Notes: generated by a model not told the origin, from the letters alone. Counted from the stretch's first letter, positions 1 to 15,168 are shown. The stretch: 48,800 nt of DNA from Streptomyces celluloflavus (GCA_000720995.1 JOEL01000050.1:1-48800), one strand, 5' to 3'. Numbers and translations: made by a program.

Positions 1-1619
1 GTGATGCGTTGGGGCTGGGGCTGGGGCTGGGGCTGGGGCTGGGGCTGGGGCTGGGGCTGGGGCTGGGGCTGCTGGGACGGGGGCTGGTTCGGGTCGTGGT
101 GGTCCGCCGGTTCGGCCGGTTGCGGCCAGGACAGACCGGTGCGGAGCTCCTCGGACAGGTCTTCCCGTTCCTGCCGGGTACCGGCCAGCGGCTCACCGGT
201 CCGCGCGTCCCAGACGCCCACGGTCAGTTCCGGGGTACCGATGCCGGCCACGGCGGGGCGCCCCTGCCACCGGACCTCGACCAGCTCCCCGATCGCGCCG
301 GGTTCGAGAAAGGCCGGGTGGTAGCCGCCCGGCGGCCGCCACCGCGTCCACCGCGCCCGCCACGGCATACGGATACCCGATGCCGGCAGACCGGACGCGA
401 ATACGGTGTCACCGCGCGCGGTGGCCATTAGATGGAGCCAGGCGGCCCATTCGCCCTGGGCGGGCGGTACGACCCCGTAATCCCAGAGATACATGGCGTC
501 GGCCGCGGCATTGTTCTCCCCGACGACTCCGTTGTGCGCGCAGTGCGCGGCATCCATCAACGAGGTCTGCGGGATATGGGCGACCAGGGTGGCATCGGAA
601 ACCAGCTCGTCGAAGGTGGTCGCGGTCCATTTCTGATCGTGCTCGGCCCGGGTGGCGTGCATGGCCAACCCCATGGCGGCGTACGTCCCGAGAGGGCCGC
701 CGGCGGCCCATCCCTCCGGGTGCCGGATTTCGTCGGACAGGGAGCGCAGCCACGTCGTCATATGGCGGTTCACCCGCGTCACGGTTTCCGCGGACGCCTC
801 CTGGCGCAGGGTCTCGGCCAGCCCCTCATCCGCGAAAGCGACACCCCCGCTCGCCCTGTTCAGCCACTGGGGATGGTCGTCGACCAGCCGGTTGAGGGCG
901 GCCTCCGTGACGGAATCCAGCCCCCATCCTTCGGCGAGCGCCGCCCAGACCCGCAAGGGCACCTGGCGGGGTTCCGCGAGGGCCAGGGCACGCAGTTCGT
1001 CGGGCCAGGGGACTTCGGACGGAGAGATTTCCGACGGAGAGATTTCGGGCCGCGAGATTTCGGAGTGGGAGGCCCGGTTCCGGGAATCGGTGGGCTCCGC
1101 GGGGCCATCGAGCCGGATTCCGGCATCCCGGGAGTCCAGGAGACCGGCCGCCGTATCGACGTGGGCTACGACGTGCAATCCCTTTCGGTTGCACAGTGCC
1201 TTGAGCGTGCCGCCCCACATGCGCCGCGCTTCGCACGAGCGCCGGGTCCGGCCCATGCGGTGCAGATGGCCGATCAGCACCAGACGCCTGGCGGGTTGTT
1301 TGCGCAGTTCGGAAATCCAGCGTGTACCGCCGTACCGCGAAGAGTCCACCGCCAGCGCGGCCAGGACATTCCGCAGAAGTTCCTCCGCGGTCAGCCCCGT
1401 CGCGTCCAGCAGGATGCTCGATTCGACGCGCTGATGCACCGCACGCAGGACCTGTCCGCCGTCAGTTGATACCCGTCCGCCGTCGGCCGATCGCTCGTCG
1501 ACAAGGGACAGCCAGCCTTTCGGCGCCAGTGGATCCGTCCCGTCCTGCCACCACTGGACGACCCGGTCCGCCGCTTCTCCCGACGGCACCCGCTCCAACG
1601 CCGGTGTGTTACTGGCCAT
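1..1619 (-). CDS. STAND-like hypothetical protein lacking a visible P-loop (C-terminus off window)
   Basis: This minus-strand frame stays open from ATG 1619 to the window edge (539 codons). A GAGGGAG ribosome site lies upstream. The product starts MASNTPALERVPSGEAADR. Around residues 110-165 it carries RRLVLIGHLHRMGRTRRS and KGLHVVAHVDTAAGLLDSRD, which resemble the strand and linker after the nucleotide site in Streptomyces STAND ATPases. Further on, GLAMHATRAEHDQKW, FDELVSDATLVAHI and QTSLMDAAHC resemble the helical part of those proteins (their usual pattern is roughly THAARAG..D.L..D..FLVHADP). I see no GxxGxGK[ST] motif, so NTP binding is doubtful. The visible end is a Pro-Gln alternating tract. 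It follows the toxin gene by 175 nt on the same strand. It is too large for a usual immunity protein, and its role is unknown. The STAND relation is my reading of local similarity. Confidence 0.6.
   Translation of the reverse strand, partial: MASNTPALERVPSGEAADRVVQWWQDGTDPLAPKGWLSLVDERSADGGRVSTDGGQVLRAVHQRVESSILLDATGLTAEELLRNVLAALAVDSSRYGGTRWISELRKQPARRLVLIGHLHRMGRTRRSCEARRMWGGTLKALCNRKGLHVVAHVDTAAGLLDSRDAGIRLDGPAEPTDSRNRASHSEISRPEISPSEISPSEVPWPDELRALALAEPRQVPLRVWAALAEGWGLDSVTEAALNRLVDDHPQWLNRASGGVAFADEGLAETLRQEASAETVTRVNRHMTTWLRSLSDEIRHPEGWAAGGPLGTYAAMGLAMHATRAEHDQKWTATTFDELVSDATLVAHIPQTSLMDAAHCAHNGVVGENNAAADAMYLWDYGVVPPAQGEWAAWLHLMATARGDTVFASGLPASGIRMPWRARWTRWRPPGGYHPAFLEPGAIGELVEVRWQGRPAVAGIGTPELTVGVWDARTGEPLAGTRQEREDLSEELRTGLSWPQPAEPADHHDPNQPPSQQPQPQPQPQPQPQPQPQPQPQRI
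11..70. repeat. Hexanucleotide repeat (GGGGCT)x10
   Basis: Ten perfect copies of GGGGCT run without interruption. On the minus strand they encode alternating Pro-Gln codons of the partial protein at the left edge. The plus strand has ten runs of four G separated by CT, so it could form G-quadruplexes. Tracts of this kind are prone to copy-number slippage; each six-base step would keep the frame and change the length of the Pro-Gln linker. Confidence 0.95.
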
Positions 1620-1744
1620 ACCCGTACCCGTTCTCCCTCGCTGACCTCTGCGACAGCCTCATGACGACATCACGTGCAGAGTGGTTACAGCATGAGTCGT
1701 GTCGTTACGTCACGCGTCGCATGGCGGCAGCACCGCCGTGCGGC

Positions 1745-1784
1745 GACAGCACGCGCCGTACGACGACAGCACGCGCCGTATGAC
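1745..1784. repeat. 20-bp tandem direct repeat between toxin and downstream gene
   Basis: Two adjacent 20-bp copies beginning GACAGCACGCGCCGTA differ at one base (CGAC versus TGAC) and are followed by another GAC. They lie just past the stop codon of the 2156-residue toxin gene (minus strand), in the 175-nt gap before the next minus-strand gene. No function is evident. Binding-site arrays and slippage debris are both possible. Confidence 0.85.
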
Positions 1785-1794
1785 GACCACCCCA

Positions 1795-8265
<6,471 letters not shown>

Positions 8266-8419
8266 GACAGCAATCCCCCGTAGGACAGCGAGATGACGAA
8301 AGAGATGACGAACGAGACGACAGGCGGAATGGCGAGTGGGACGGCGAGCGAGAGGGCGAGGTGCGGGCGGAGCGGGGCGGAAGGGAGCGGCCGGAGCCGG
8401 GCGGGAGGAAGGAGGGTGG

Positions 8420-8448
8420 GGCCGCCGGGGTCGGTGGGGCCGGCGGCC
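8420..8448 (-). terminator. Hairpin between WXG100 gene and toxin gene
   Basis: GGCCGCCGG (8420-8428) and CCGGCGGCC (8440-8448) form perfect 9-bp arms with an 11-nt loop, right after the WXG100 stop codon. There is no T-tract, as is common in Streptomyces. In an operon this hairpin could act as a partial terminator, giving more of the small WXG100 protein than of the toxin. The attenuation role is inferred. Confidence 0.5.
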
Positions 8449-8455
8449 GGGGGCG

Positions 8456-8842
8456 TCAGGCGGTGTGGGGGGCCTTGACGTTGGAGATCAGTTGGCTCTC
8501 CGCCTCGGCGTTCGCGACGTGCTGCTGCATCAGCGAGTGGGTGAAGTCCTCGCCGGCCTCGTGGTTCTCGGCCATGGTGGTCAGGGCGCCGCCGACCTCC
8601 TGGAGTTTGGCGGCTAGGTGGCCCATCGACTCGTACATGCCGTCGCGCAGCCCCTCGTAGACGACGCCGAACTTCTCGCCGATGTCGTCATCGCCCCACG
8701 GCGGGGTGTCCTTGCCTTCCAGCCCGGTCAGCGCGGCCTTCAGCTTGTCCACCGCGGACTGGTAGCGCTCACCGATGCCCGTGAAGTCCTTGCCGCCGGA
8801 CTTGAGTGACGGGATATCTGCTTTCAGGCCATCTCCGGCCAT
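8456..8842 (-). CDS. WXG100-family type VII secretion protein
   Basis: A 128-residue, mostly helical protein without a signal peptide. It starts at ATG 8842 behind GGGGGAAG. The turn between its two predicted helices holds a W-G element (PPWGDDDIGEKFG, around residues 48-60), typical of WXG100/ESAT-6-like proteins. The second helix ends in NHEAGEDFTHSLM. Such proteins form helical-hairpin dimers that are exported by, or escort substrates to, the EccC-type ATPase. The gene lies 190 nt upstream of the giant toxin on the same strand, so the toxin's N-terminal WXG100-like domain is its probable partner. It is longer than a minimal 100-residue ESAT-6. No T7SS machinery gene is in the window. Confidence 0.85.
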   Translation of the reverse strand: MAGDGLKADIPSLKSGGKDFTGIGERYQSAVDKLKAALTGLEGKDTPPWGDDDIGEKFGVVYEGLRDGMYESMGHLAAKLQEVGGALTTMAENHEAGEDFTHSLMQQHVANAEAESQLISNVKAPHTA

Positions 8843-8892
8843 GGCTTCCCCCGCTTCGACATCTCTTTACGTACTGCACAGTATTGAGCCAA

Positions 8893-8923
8893 ATTCTAGA
8901 CGTGGGTGCCGGTGCGGCCTCAA
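8893..8923 (-). promoter_or_regulatory. Candidate housekeeping promoter for WXG100/toxin genes
   Basis: Read on the minus strand, TTGAGG (8918-8923) and TAGAAT (8893-8898) are separated by 19 bp, an acceptable fit to the HrdB-type pattern. The -10 element ends about 50 nt upstream of the WXG100 ATG. The surrounding sequence is AT-richer than its neighbourhood. No start-site data. Confidence 0.45.
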
Positions 8924-8984
8924 GTCCACATTCGTCACAGAGCTGTCATGGCTGGGGATTCCGTGCCCGGCGAAGCGTCACCAA

Positions 8985-9383
8985 TCAGGACGTACTCGGG
9001 CGATACCACTGGCGGTAGACCTCGACGGCCGACTCCGGCGGGAAGTTGGGGAGGGTTGTGACATCGCCGTTGAGCTTGGAGATGGCGATGTTGCTGCCAC
9101 CGGGGTGCGAGGGGGGCGCGGTCGGGTCCTCGGGGGCCGGGTAGCCGGCGTGGATGAGGTAGCCGATGTCGAATTCGTGGACGAAGAGGGAGACCGGGCC
9201 GCCGGGTGAGCCGACCGGCGGGAAGTACGCGCGGCCGATCTCCAGCGCCTCTTCGGGCCCGGCCGGTACCACCTGAGCTGCGGAGCCGCCGCCGGGGACG
9301 GTGCTCGGCGGGTAGGGCGGGGGGAGTGGCGGGGTCGGCGGCAGGCCGTCCGCGGTGCCGCCGGTGCTGCCGGATTCCGTCAT
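8985..9383 (-). CDS. Possible YrhB/Imm35-like immunity protein
   Basis: 132 residues from ATG 9383, preceded by a GGGAAGGGACC ribosome site. Residues 1-35 are a Pro/Gly-rich tail. The folded part reads EEALEIGRAYF, then HEFDIGYLIHAGY, then GGSNIAISKLNGDVTTLP, then ESAVEVYRQWY. That order (initial helix, a strand where a W or Y follows 'fD.G', a 'GG..i.i.k..G.v..lp' hairpin, final helix) matches the layout of YrhB/Imm35 immunity proteins as I remember it, though identity is low. It lies upstream of the WXG100 and toxin genes on the same strand, 142 nt away, with its own upstream region. If correct it would protect against one of the two toxin domains. It could also be a T7SS-associated accessory protein. 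Confidence 0.6.
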   Translation of the reverse strand: MTESGSTGGTADGLPPTPPLPPPYPPSTVPGGGSAAQVVPAGPEEALEIGRAYFPPVGSPGGPVSLFVHEFDIGYLIHAGYPAPEDPTAPPSHPGGSNIAISKLNGDVTTLPNFPPESAVEVYRQWYRPSTS

Positions 9384-9683
9384 GGGAGGTCCCTTCCCTG
9401 TCGTGGCTGTCGTTGTCGCTGTCTCTGTCGCGTCGGCCGTCGGTGACCACCCGTCGGCCCGCCGATGTCGGACCGGCGGTACGCCGACGAGCCGTCAGCG
9501 GTCCGTCAGCGGTCCGTCACCGGCCGGTCGGCGGACCGGCGGCGGGCGTCTGGCGGCCCATGGCCGATCCTCGGCCGGCCGGAAGAAGCGCCGGCCAAAC
9601 TTCGGTCAACAGGTGGTCAACCTAACCGACGCCACGGAGGCGTGTCCGGTTCGGGCGGTGGCGCAAAACCGAGGTGCGGAAGC
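9384..9683. other. Non-coding gap with short direct repeats
   Basis: No convincing gene in about 300 nt. Visible: a tandem GTCAGCGGTCC pair (about 9495-9516) and two copies of GGTCAAC 12 nt apart at about 9603-9621. On the minus strand the latter read as two TTGACC boxes and could be -35 elements for the immunity-like gene that begins at 9383. The PucR gene ends at the right side of the gap. Confidence 0.5.
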
Positions 9684-11492
9684 TCACGCCGGAGGCGTCC
9701 CGCGGTCGAGGGTGCGCAGCGCGAACCACAGCTCCATACGGACATCCGGATCGTCCAGGTCCGTATCGAGGAGTGCGGAGATACGGGTGATGCGCTGGCG
9801 AACGGTGTTGCGGTGGATGCCCAGGGCGGTCGCGGTGCGGTCCCAACTCCCGTGCAGAGAGAGCCAGTTGTGGAGCGTGGTGAGGAGGGGTGGGGATGCG
9901 CTCAGGGGCGTGAGGAGGGCCTGGGCGTGCCGGCGGGCTTCACCGGGGGCGACGAGGGAGGTGATGCCGTGCGGGCCGGGGGCGCGGTGGCGTACGAGGG
10001 GGACGCGGCGGGCGAGCGCGCGGCGGAGGGCGGACGCGGCGTGCCGGTCGGCGGCGGGCAACTCCGCGACCGGAACGGGTTCGCTGACACCGAGCGTCCA
10101 GCCGGGCCGTGCGGTGACGTCGCGATCGGCGGGGAGCAGCGCGCGTAGCGTGCCCTGCCCGCTATCGGGGCCGGTACGGACATCGGGGGTGAGATCAGGG
10201 GCGATGTCAGGGGCGGTGTCGGGAACGGACGGCACCGGGTCCGGGTACGGGGCGACGAGGTGGGTGCCCAGGGCGGCGGCCAGCGCGGTGGCGGCCGGGG
10301 TGGCGGGGGATTCGGTGGAGTCGCGGCGGCGCCGGGCGTGGACGACGGTCCAGCGGGGGTGGCCGAGGAGCGGGGCGGTGTCGGCCGGGCGGGCGCCGAG
10401 GAGGAGCTGGACCAGGGCGGCGGAGTGGCCGGGGTCGGCCGGGGCGCTGCCGGTGGCGGGACCGGTGATCAGGGAGAGGAGTACGGCGGCGGCGCCCGCG
10501 ATGGTGCGCGCGGGCGGATTGCCGGGGTCCGCGGCGACCACCAGGGCGAGCGCCTCGTGACCGGGGCCGCGGCCGGTGAGGGCGTATGCGGTCAGGTGCG
10601 TACCGGCGAGCGTATCGGTGGCTGACGAAGGGCCGCCGGCGCCGACGACACGGGCGAGACGGGCGGCCGCGGACCGGCAGGAGGGTGCGGGACGGGGGCC
10701 GGCGGAGCCGTGTTCGGTGCCGTCCGGCGCGAGGAGGGCGGCCCAGCCGTGTGCGTGGCGGGCCAGTGCGCGCAGCACGGAAGGGCCGGGGTCGGGGCGG
10801 GCGGCGGCCGCGGCCAGCGCCCGCTGGGCCTCGCTGAGCCGGGTCAGCTCGCGGTGCCTGGCCGCGGTCACGGCCTGCCAGACGGCGGTCTCCACGGCGG
10901 CGAACGGAGTGGCCGCCGGCACCTCGACGAGCGGCAGACCGTGCCGGTCGCAGGCCGCCACCAGGGCGGGCGGGACGGCGTCGTGCACCGGCGCGATCCC
11001 GAAGCCGAGGGCGGCGGCCCCGGCCGCGACGGTACGGGCGACGTAGCCGTCGAGGTACGCGTCGAGGGCGGGGGTGGAGACGGCGGCCGCGACACCAGGA
11101 GCGGAGGCATCGGGTGCGGAGACATCGGAGGCGGGGCCGGATCCGGAGCCGGGGCCGGCGGGGCTGCCGGTGTCCGCACCCTCCGCTTCCCCCGGACCCT
11201 CCGCTTCCTCCGCACCCGCCGGTCTCTCCGCACCCTTCAACCCCTCCAGCCCCTCCACCCCCGAACCCGCCGCCAGATGCACCCCCGCGGTCAGCAGCAT
11301 CTCGCCGCCCAGGAGGTACGGCACCGGGTCGGCCATCTCGGAGGTGTGCACCCAGTGGATCGCGATGCCCTCGCGCGGCCCCGCGAGCTGCCGCAGGCCC
11401 AGGTCCGTACGGGCCAGCAGGCCGGCCAGCGGTACGGGCGGGGTGGGCGGGGGTGCGGCGGGTGCCGAGGGGCGCGGCGCGGGGTGCGACAT
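9684..11492 (-). CDS. PucR-family transcriptional regulator
   Basis: 602 residues from ATG 11492 with GGAGGG 7 nt upstream; the reading frame stays open far further upstream, but that part is antisense to the symporter. Residues about 15-190 match the PucR N-terminal ligand-type domain (LAGLLARTDLGLRQL, WVHTSEMADPVPYLLGG, LPLVEVPAATPFAAVETAV) and contain a Gly/Ser/Pro-rich insert. The C-terminus is the PucR HTH domain: LLTTLHNWLSLHGSWDRTA, ALGIHRNTVRQRITRI, then DLDDPDVRMELWFALR. PucR proteins often control purine, amino-acid or polyamine catabolism. It is divergent from the symporter across 243 nt and probably regulates that gene and the ThDP enzyme. Confidence 0.88.
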   Translation of the reverse strand: MSHPAPRPSAPAAPPPTPPVPLAGLLARTDLGLRQLAGPREGIAIHWVHTSEMADPVPYLLGGEMLLTAGVHLAAGSGVEGLEGLKGAERPAGAEEAEGPGEAEGADTGSPAGPGSGSGPASDVSAPDASAPGVAAAVSTPALDAYLDGYVARTVAAGAAALGFGIAPVHDAVPPALVAACDRHGLPLVEVPAATPFAAVETAVWQAVTAARHRELTRLSEAQRALAAAAARPDPGPSVLRALARHAHGWAALLAPDGTEHGSAGPRPAPSCRSAAARLARVVGAGGPSSATDTLAGTHLTAYALTGRGPGHEALALVVAADPGNPPARTIAGAAAVLLSLITGPATGSAPADPGHSAALVQLLLGARPADTAPLLGHPRWTVVHARRRRDSTESPATPAATALAAALGTHLVAPYPDPVPSVPDTAPDIAPDLTPDVRTGPDSGQGTLRALLPADRDVTARPGWTLGVSEPVPVAELPAADRHAASALRRALARRVPLVRHRAPGPHGITSLVAPGEARRHAQALLTPLSASPPLLTTLHNWLSLHGSWDRTATALGIHRNTVRQRITRISALLDTDLDDPDVRMELWFALRTLDRGTPPA

Positions 11493-11735
11493 GTGCGAAC
11501 CCTCCACTTCGGGGGCGGCGAGTGGAGGAAACGTACACTTCAGCGCCGCCCGGCCGCCTCCTAGGGTCAACCCCCGAGACGGGATGACGCCGACGGCGCT
11601 TCCGACGCGTCCGTCACCCCCACGCCACCTGCCTCTCATCCCCCGTCTCGCCCTCCTCCCCCTCGTCCCTTTTGCTCTCTTCTCTTCGCTTCTCTCTCGT
11701 TCCCCTCCCCCCGGTGCAGCAGGAAGGGATGGCCC

Positions 11736-13274
11736 ATGGCTGTCGACTATGCGGTGATCGTGCTCTATCTGGCCGGAATGCTCGCCATGGGCTGGTGGGG
11801 GATGCGCCGCGCCAAGTCCAAGAGCGACTTCCTGGTCGCCGGCCGCCGCCTCGGCCCCGCGATGTACTCGGGCACGATGGCCGCGATCGTGCTCGGCGGC
11901 GCGTCCACCATCGGCGGCGTCGGGCTCGGCTACCAGTACGGGCTGTCCGGTGCGTGGATGGTCTTCACCATCGGCCTGGGGCTGCTGGCGCTCAGCATCT
12001 TCTTCTCGGCCCGGATCGCCCGGCTGCGGGTCTACACCGTCTCCGAGATGCTCGATCTGCGGTACGGCGGCTCCGCGGGGATCATCTCCGGCATCGTCAT
12101 GTGGGCGTACACCCTGATGCTCGCGGTGACCTCGACGATCGCCTACGCCACCATCTTCGACGTCCTCTTCGGCCTGGACCGCACGCTCTCGATCGTGCTC
12201 GGCGGGGTGATCGTCGTCGCGTACTCGACGCTCGGCGGCATGTGGTCGATCACGCTCACCGACATGGTGCAGTTCGTCGTCAAGACGATCGGCGTGCTGC
12301 TGCTCCTGCTGCCGATCGCGGTGATCAGGGCGGGCGGATTCGCCGAGATGCGGGCCCAGTTGCCGGACGACTACTTCGCACCGCTGGGCATCGGCGGCCA
12401 GACCGTCTTCACCTACGTCCTCATCTACTCCTTCGGCATGCTGATCGGGCAGGACATCTGGCAGCGGGTGTTCACCGCGCGCGGCGACAAGGTGGCACGG
12501 CTGGGCGGCACCGCGGCCGGTACGTACTGTCTGGTCTACGCGCTGGCCGGCGCGGTCATCGGCACCGCGGCGAAGGTGCTCTACCCGCATCTGGGCAGCC
12601 CGGACGACGCGTTCGCGACGATCGTCAGGGACGCCCTGCCGGTGGGCCTGCGCGGGCTGGTGCTGGCGGCGGCGCTGTCGGCGGTGATGTCCACGTCCTC
12701 CGGTGCGCTGATCGCCTGCGCGACGGTCGCCAACAACGACATCTGGGCGCGAGTGAAGCGCATCGCGGAGCTGCGGGGCCGCGGTCGTGACCAGGACCGG
12801 AACGAGGCTCAGGACCAAGACCAGGGCCAGGAGCACGACGAGGTGCGGGGCAACCGGGCCTTCATCCTGCTGATGGGCGTCGGGGTCATCGCCATCGCCA
12901 TCGCGCTCAACGACGTGGTCGAGGCGCTCACCCTCGCCTACAACGTGCTCGTCGGCGGGCTGCTGGTGCCCATCCTCGGCGGGCTGCTGTGGAAGCGCGG
13001 GACCGGTGCGGGCGCGCTCGCCGCCATCGCGGTCGGCGGACTGACGGTCGTCGGTCTGATGACGGCGCTCGGAGTCCTGGCCAACGAGCCGATCTACTAC
13101 GGGCTGCTGGCCTCGCTCCTGACGTATGTGCTGGTCAGCCTGGCCACCAAGCCCACGGACGCGGCGGTGCTCGCCGCCTGGCGCGAGCGGCTGGCGGGAA
13201 CGCCGGAGCAGGAGGCGCCGACGCCCCCGCCCGTCGGTGCCGCCGCGGGCACCTCCGGCGACACCGGACGATGA
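11736..13274 (+). CDS. Sodium:solute symporter (SSS family)
   Basis: 512 residues from ATG 11736 behind AGGAAGGG. It has roughly 13 hydrophobic segments. Family features include KSKSDFLVAGRRLG in the first cytoplasmic loop, TMAAIVLGGASTIGGVGLGY in helix 2 (a region that usually helps bind Na+), QDIWQRVFTAR, and SAVMSTSSGALIACATVANND, the helix 8 signature with paired Ser that coordinates Na+ in this family. A charged stretch rich in Asp/Gln/Glu (RDQDRNEAQDQDQGQEHDE) sits between two membrane segments. Location is the plasma membrane. The substrate is not evident; pairing with PucR suggests a nitrogenous or small organic-acid nutrient. Confidence 0.9.
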   Translation: MAVDYAVIVLYLAGMLAMGWWGMRRAKSKSDFLVAGRRLGPAMYSGTMAAIVLGGASTIGGVGLGYQYGLSGAWMVFTIGLGLLALSIFFSARIARLRVYTVSEMLDLRYGGSAGIISGIVMWAYTLMLAVTSTIAYATIFDVLFGLDRTLSIVLGGVIVVAYSTLGGMWSITLTDMVQFVVKTIGVLLLLLPIAVIRAGGFAEMRAQLPDDYFAPLGIGGQTVFTYVLIYSFGMLIGQDIWQRVFTARGDKVARLGGTAAGTYCLVYALAGAVIGTAAKVLYPHLGSPDDAFATIVRDALPVGLRGLVLAAALSAVMSTSSGALIACATVANNDIWARVKRIAELRGRGRDQDRNEAQDQDQGQEHDEVRGNRAFILLMGVGVIAIAIALNDVVEALTLAYNVLVGGLLVPILGGLLWKRGTGAGALAAIAVGGLTVVGLMTALGVLANEPIYYGLLASLLTYVLVSLATKPTDAAVLAAWRERLAGTPEQEAPTPPPVGAAAGTSGDTGR

Positions 13275-13410
13275 CTCCGCCCCGGGCCCGGGGCCTCGTC
13301 CCGCCTCGCCCCGTTCCGCCGCACCCAGCCCCGTAGCCCCGCCGCACCCGTCACTCCACCGCCCCGTCCGTGAGCCCTGGCCCGCGCCGCAAGAAAGGCA
13401 GCACGCATCC

Positions 13411-15153
13411 ATGAGCACCACCAACCCCGCAGTTCCCGCGGTACCCGCCGTACCCACGGCTCCCGAAGCTTCCGAGGTGACGCGGGCGCGGCGCACCGGC
13501 GGTGATCTGGTCGTCGAGTCGCTGGCCGCACTCGGCGCGCGCACCGTCTTCGGGCTGCCGGGACAGCACGCGCTCGGGATCTTCGACGCGCTGCGCCGCT
13601 CCGCGCTGCGCTACGTCGGGCTGCGGGTGGAGAACAACGCGGGTTTCGCCGCCGACGCGTACGCCAGGACCACCCACGGGGTGGCGCCGCTGCTGGTCTC
13701 CACCGGGCCTGGCGCGCTGATGACGCTGGCCGCGCTGCAGGAGGCGGCGGCCGGGTCGGCGGCCGTGCTGGCGATCGGCAGCCAGGTGCCGCTGGCCGGG
13801 ATCGGCGGCGGCCGCCACGGCTATCTGCACGAACTCACCGACCAGAGCGCGTCGTTCCGGGGCGTCGTCAAATCCGTCCACACGGCGCGGACGGCCTCGC
13901 AGATCCCGTCCGCGGTGGCCGCCGCCTGGGCGTCGGCACTGAGCGCCCCGCACGGGCCGGTGTGGCTGGAGATCCCGCAGGACGTGCTGCTGGCGCCGGT
14001 GGACGTACCGCCCGTGGCCGAACTCACCGTATCCGTACCGGAGTTGAGGCCGCGTGCGGAGCTGATCGCGGCGGCGGCGGACCGGCTGGCGGGGGCCCGT
14101 ACGTCGGTGATCCTGGCGGGTGGTGGCGTCGTACGGGCCGGGGCCGAGGCGGAGCTGCTGGCGCTCGCCGAGCGGCTGCGGGCCCCGGTGGCGACGACGT
14201 TCGGCGGTAAGGGCGCCTTTCCGTGGGAGCATCCGCTCTCCCTCCGGTCATGGCTGGAGGACCGGCACACCACCCGGTTCCTGGAGGACGCGGACACGCT
14301 GCTGGTCGTCGGCTCCGGGCTCGGCGAACTCTCCTCGAACTACCACACGTTCCGGCCGCGCGGCCGGGTCATCCAGATCGAGGCGGACCTCGGCAAGCTG
14401 GAGTCCAACCACGCCGCCCTGGGCATCCACGCGGACGCCCGGCAGGCCCTCGGCGCGCTGGCGGCGGCGGTGGCCGAGCGCGTGGGGGAGGGGGAGCGGG
14501 GGAGCGCGGCCGCCGATGGAGGTGCCGATGGCCCCGACGCCCCCGAAGCCGCCGTCGCCGGTCTGCTGGCGCGGGTACGGGAACGGATCGACGGCCAGGG
14601 GCTCGACCTGGAGCAGCAGGTGCTGGCCGCCGTGCGCGACGCGCTGCCCGACGAGGGCGTCAGCTGCTGGGACATGACGATCCTGGCCTACTGGGCCTGG
14701 TCCGCCTTCGACGCGCGGCGCCCGAACGCCCTGCACTCCGCACAAGGCGCCGGCGGTCTGGGCTACGGCTTCCCGGCGGCGCTCGGCGCGGCCGTCGCCG
14801 AGCCCGGCCGCCCGGTGCTCGCCGTATCGGGCGACGGGGGTGCGATGTACTCGATCGCCGAACTGGCCACCGCCCGCCAGTACGACCTCCCGGTCACCTG
14901 GCTCATCGTGGACGACGGCGGCTACGGCATCCTGCGCGAGTACATGACCGACGCGTTCGGCCAGGCCACCGCCACCGAGCTGACCCGCCCCGACTTCGTG
15001 GCGCTGGCCGAGTCGTTCGGCGTACCGGCGCTCCGTACGAGCCTCGAACGGCTGCGGACGGACCTGGCGGCGGCGCTCGCCTCGCCCGGACCGTCCGTCG
15101 TCGTCCTGCCGGCCCTGCTGCGGATGTTCGCGCCGACCCACCTGGCGCCCTGA
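13411..15153 (+). CDS. Thiamine diphosphate-dependent acetolactate-synthase-like enzyme
   Basis: 580 residues from ATG 13411 (AAGAAAGG upstream). The three-domain layout of ThDP decarboxylases is complete. The PYR domain has the cofactor-activating Glu in LRVENNAGFAADAYAR, the central domain is Rossmann-like (TLLVVGSGLGELSS), and the PP domain has SGDGGAMYSIAELATARQ and IVDDGGYGIL. In the diphosphate/Mg motif (GDG...N) the usual second Asn appears as Asp. It resembles acetolactate synthase, benzoylformate decarboxylase and 5-guanidino-2-oxopentanoate decarboxylase; I cannot choose between them. No small ALS subunit is nearby, so a catabolic 2-oxo-acid decarboxylase is likelier than valine synthesis. 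It lies 136 nt after the symporter on the same strand. Confidence 0.85.
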   Translation: MSTTNPAVPAVPAVPTAPEASEVTRARRTGGDLVVESLAALGARTVFGLPGQHALGIFDALRRSALRYVGLRVENNAGFAADAYARTTHGVAPLLVSTGPGALMTLAALQEAAAGSAAVLAIGSQVPLAGIGGGRHGYLHELTDQSASFRGVVKSVHTARTASQIPSAVAAAWASALSAPHGPVWLEIPQDVLLAPVDVPPVAELTVSVPELRPRAELIAAAADRLAGARTSVILAGGGVVRAGAEAELLALAERLRAPVATTFGGKGAFPWEHPLSLRSWLEDRHTTRFLEDADTLLVVGSGLGELSSNYHTFRPRGRVIQIEADLGKLESNHAALGIHADARQALGALAAAVAERVGEGERGSAAADGGADGPDAPEAAVAGLLARVRERIDGQGLDLEQQVLAAVRDALPDEGVSCWDMTILAYWAWSAFDARRPNALHSAQGAGGLGYGFPAALGAAVAEPGRPVLAVSGDGGAMYSIAELATARQYDLPVTWLIVDDGGYGILREYMTDAFGQATATELTRPDFVALAESFGVPALRTSLERLRTDLAAALASPGPSVVVLPALLRMFAPTHLAP

Positions 15154-15168
15154 CCGCGCCGCGCGCGG

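Noticed and set aside
432-1469. 345-codon plus-strand open frame over the left-edge gene
   Set aside because: It is the antisense shadow of the minus-strand gene 1-1619, which has family-like sequence and a ribosome site; the plus frame is Gly/Arg/Pro-rich without domain features.
11493-13544. Upstream extension of the PucR open frame to 1286 codons
   Set aside because: The extra part is antisense to the symporter and ThDP gene; the PucR domain begins at ATG 11492 with GGAGGG upstream.
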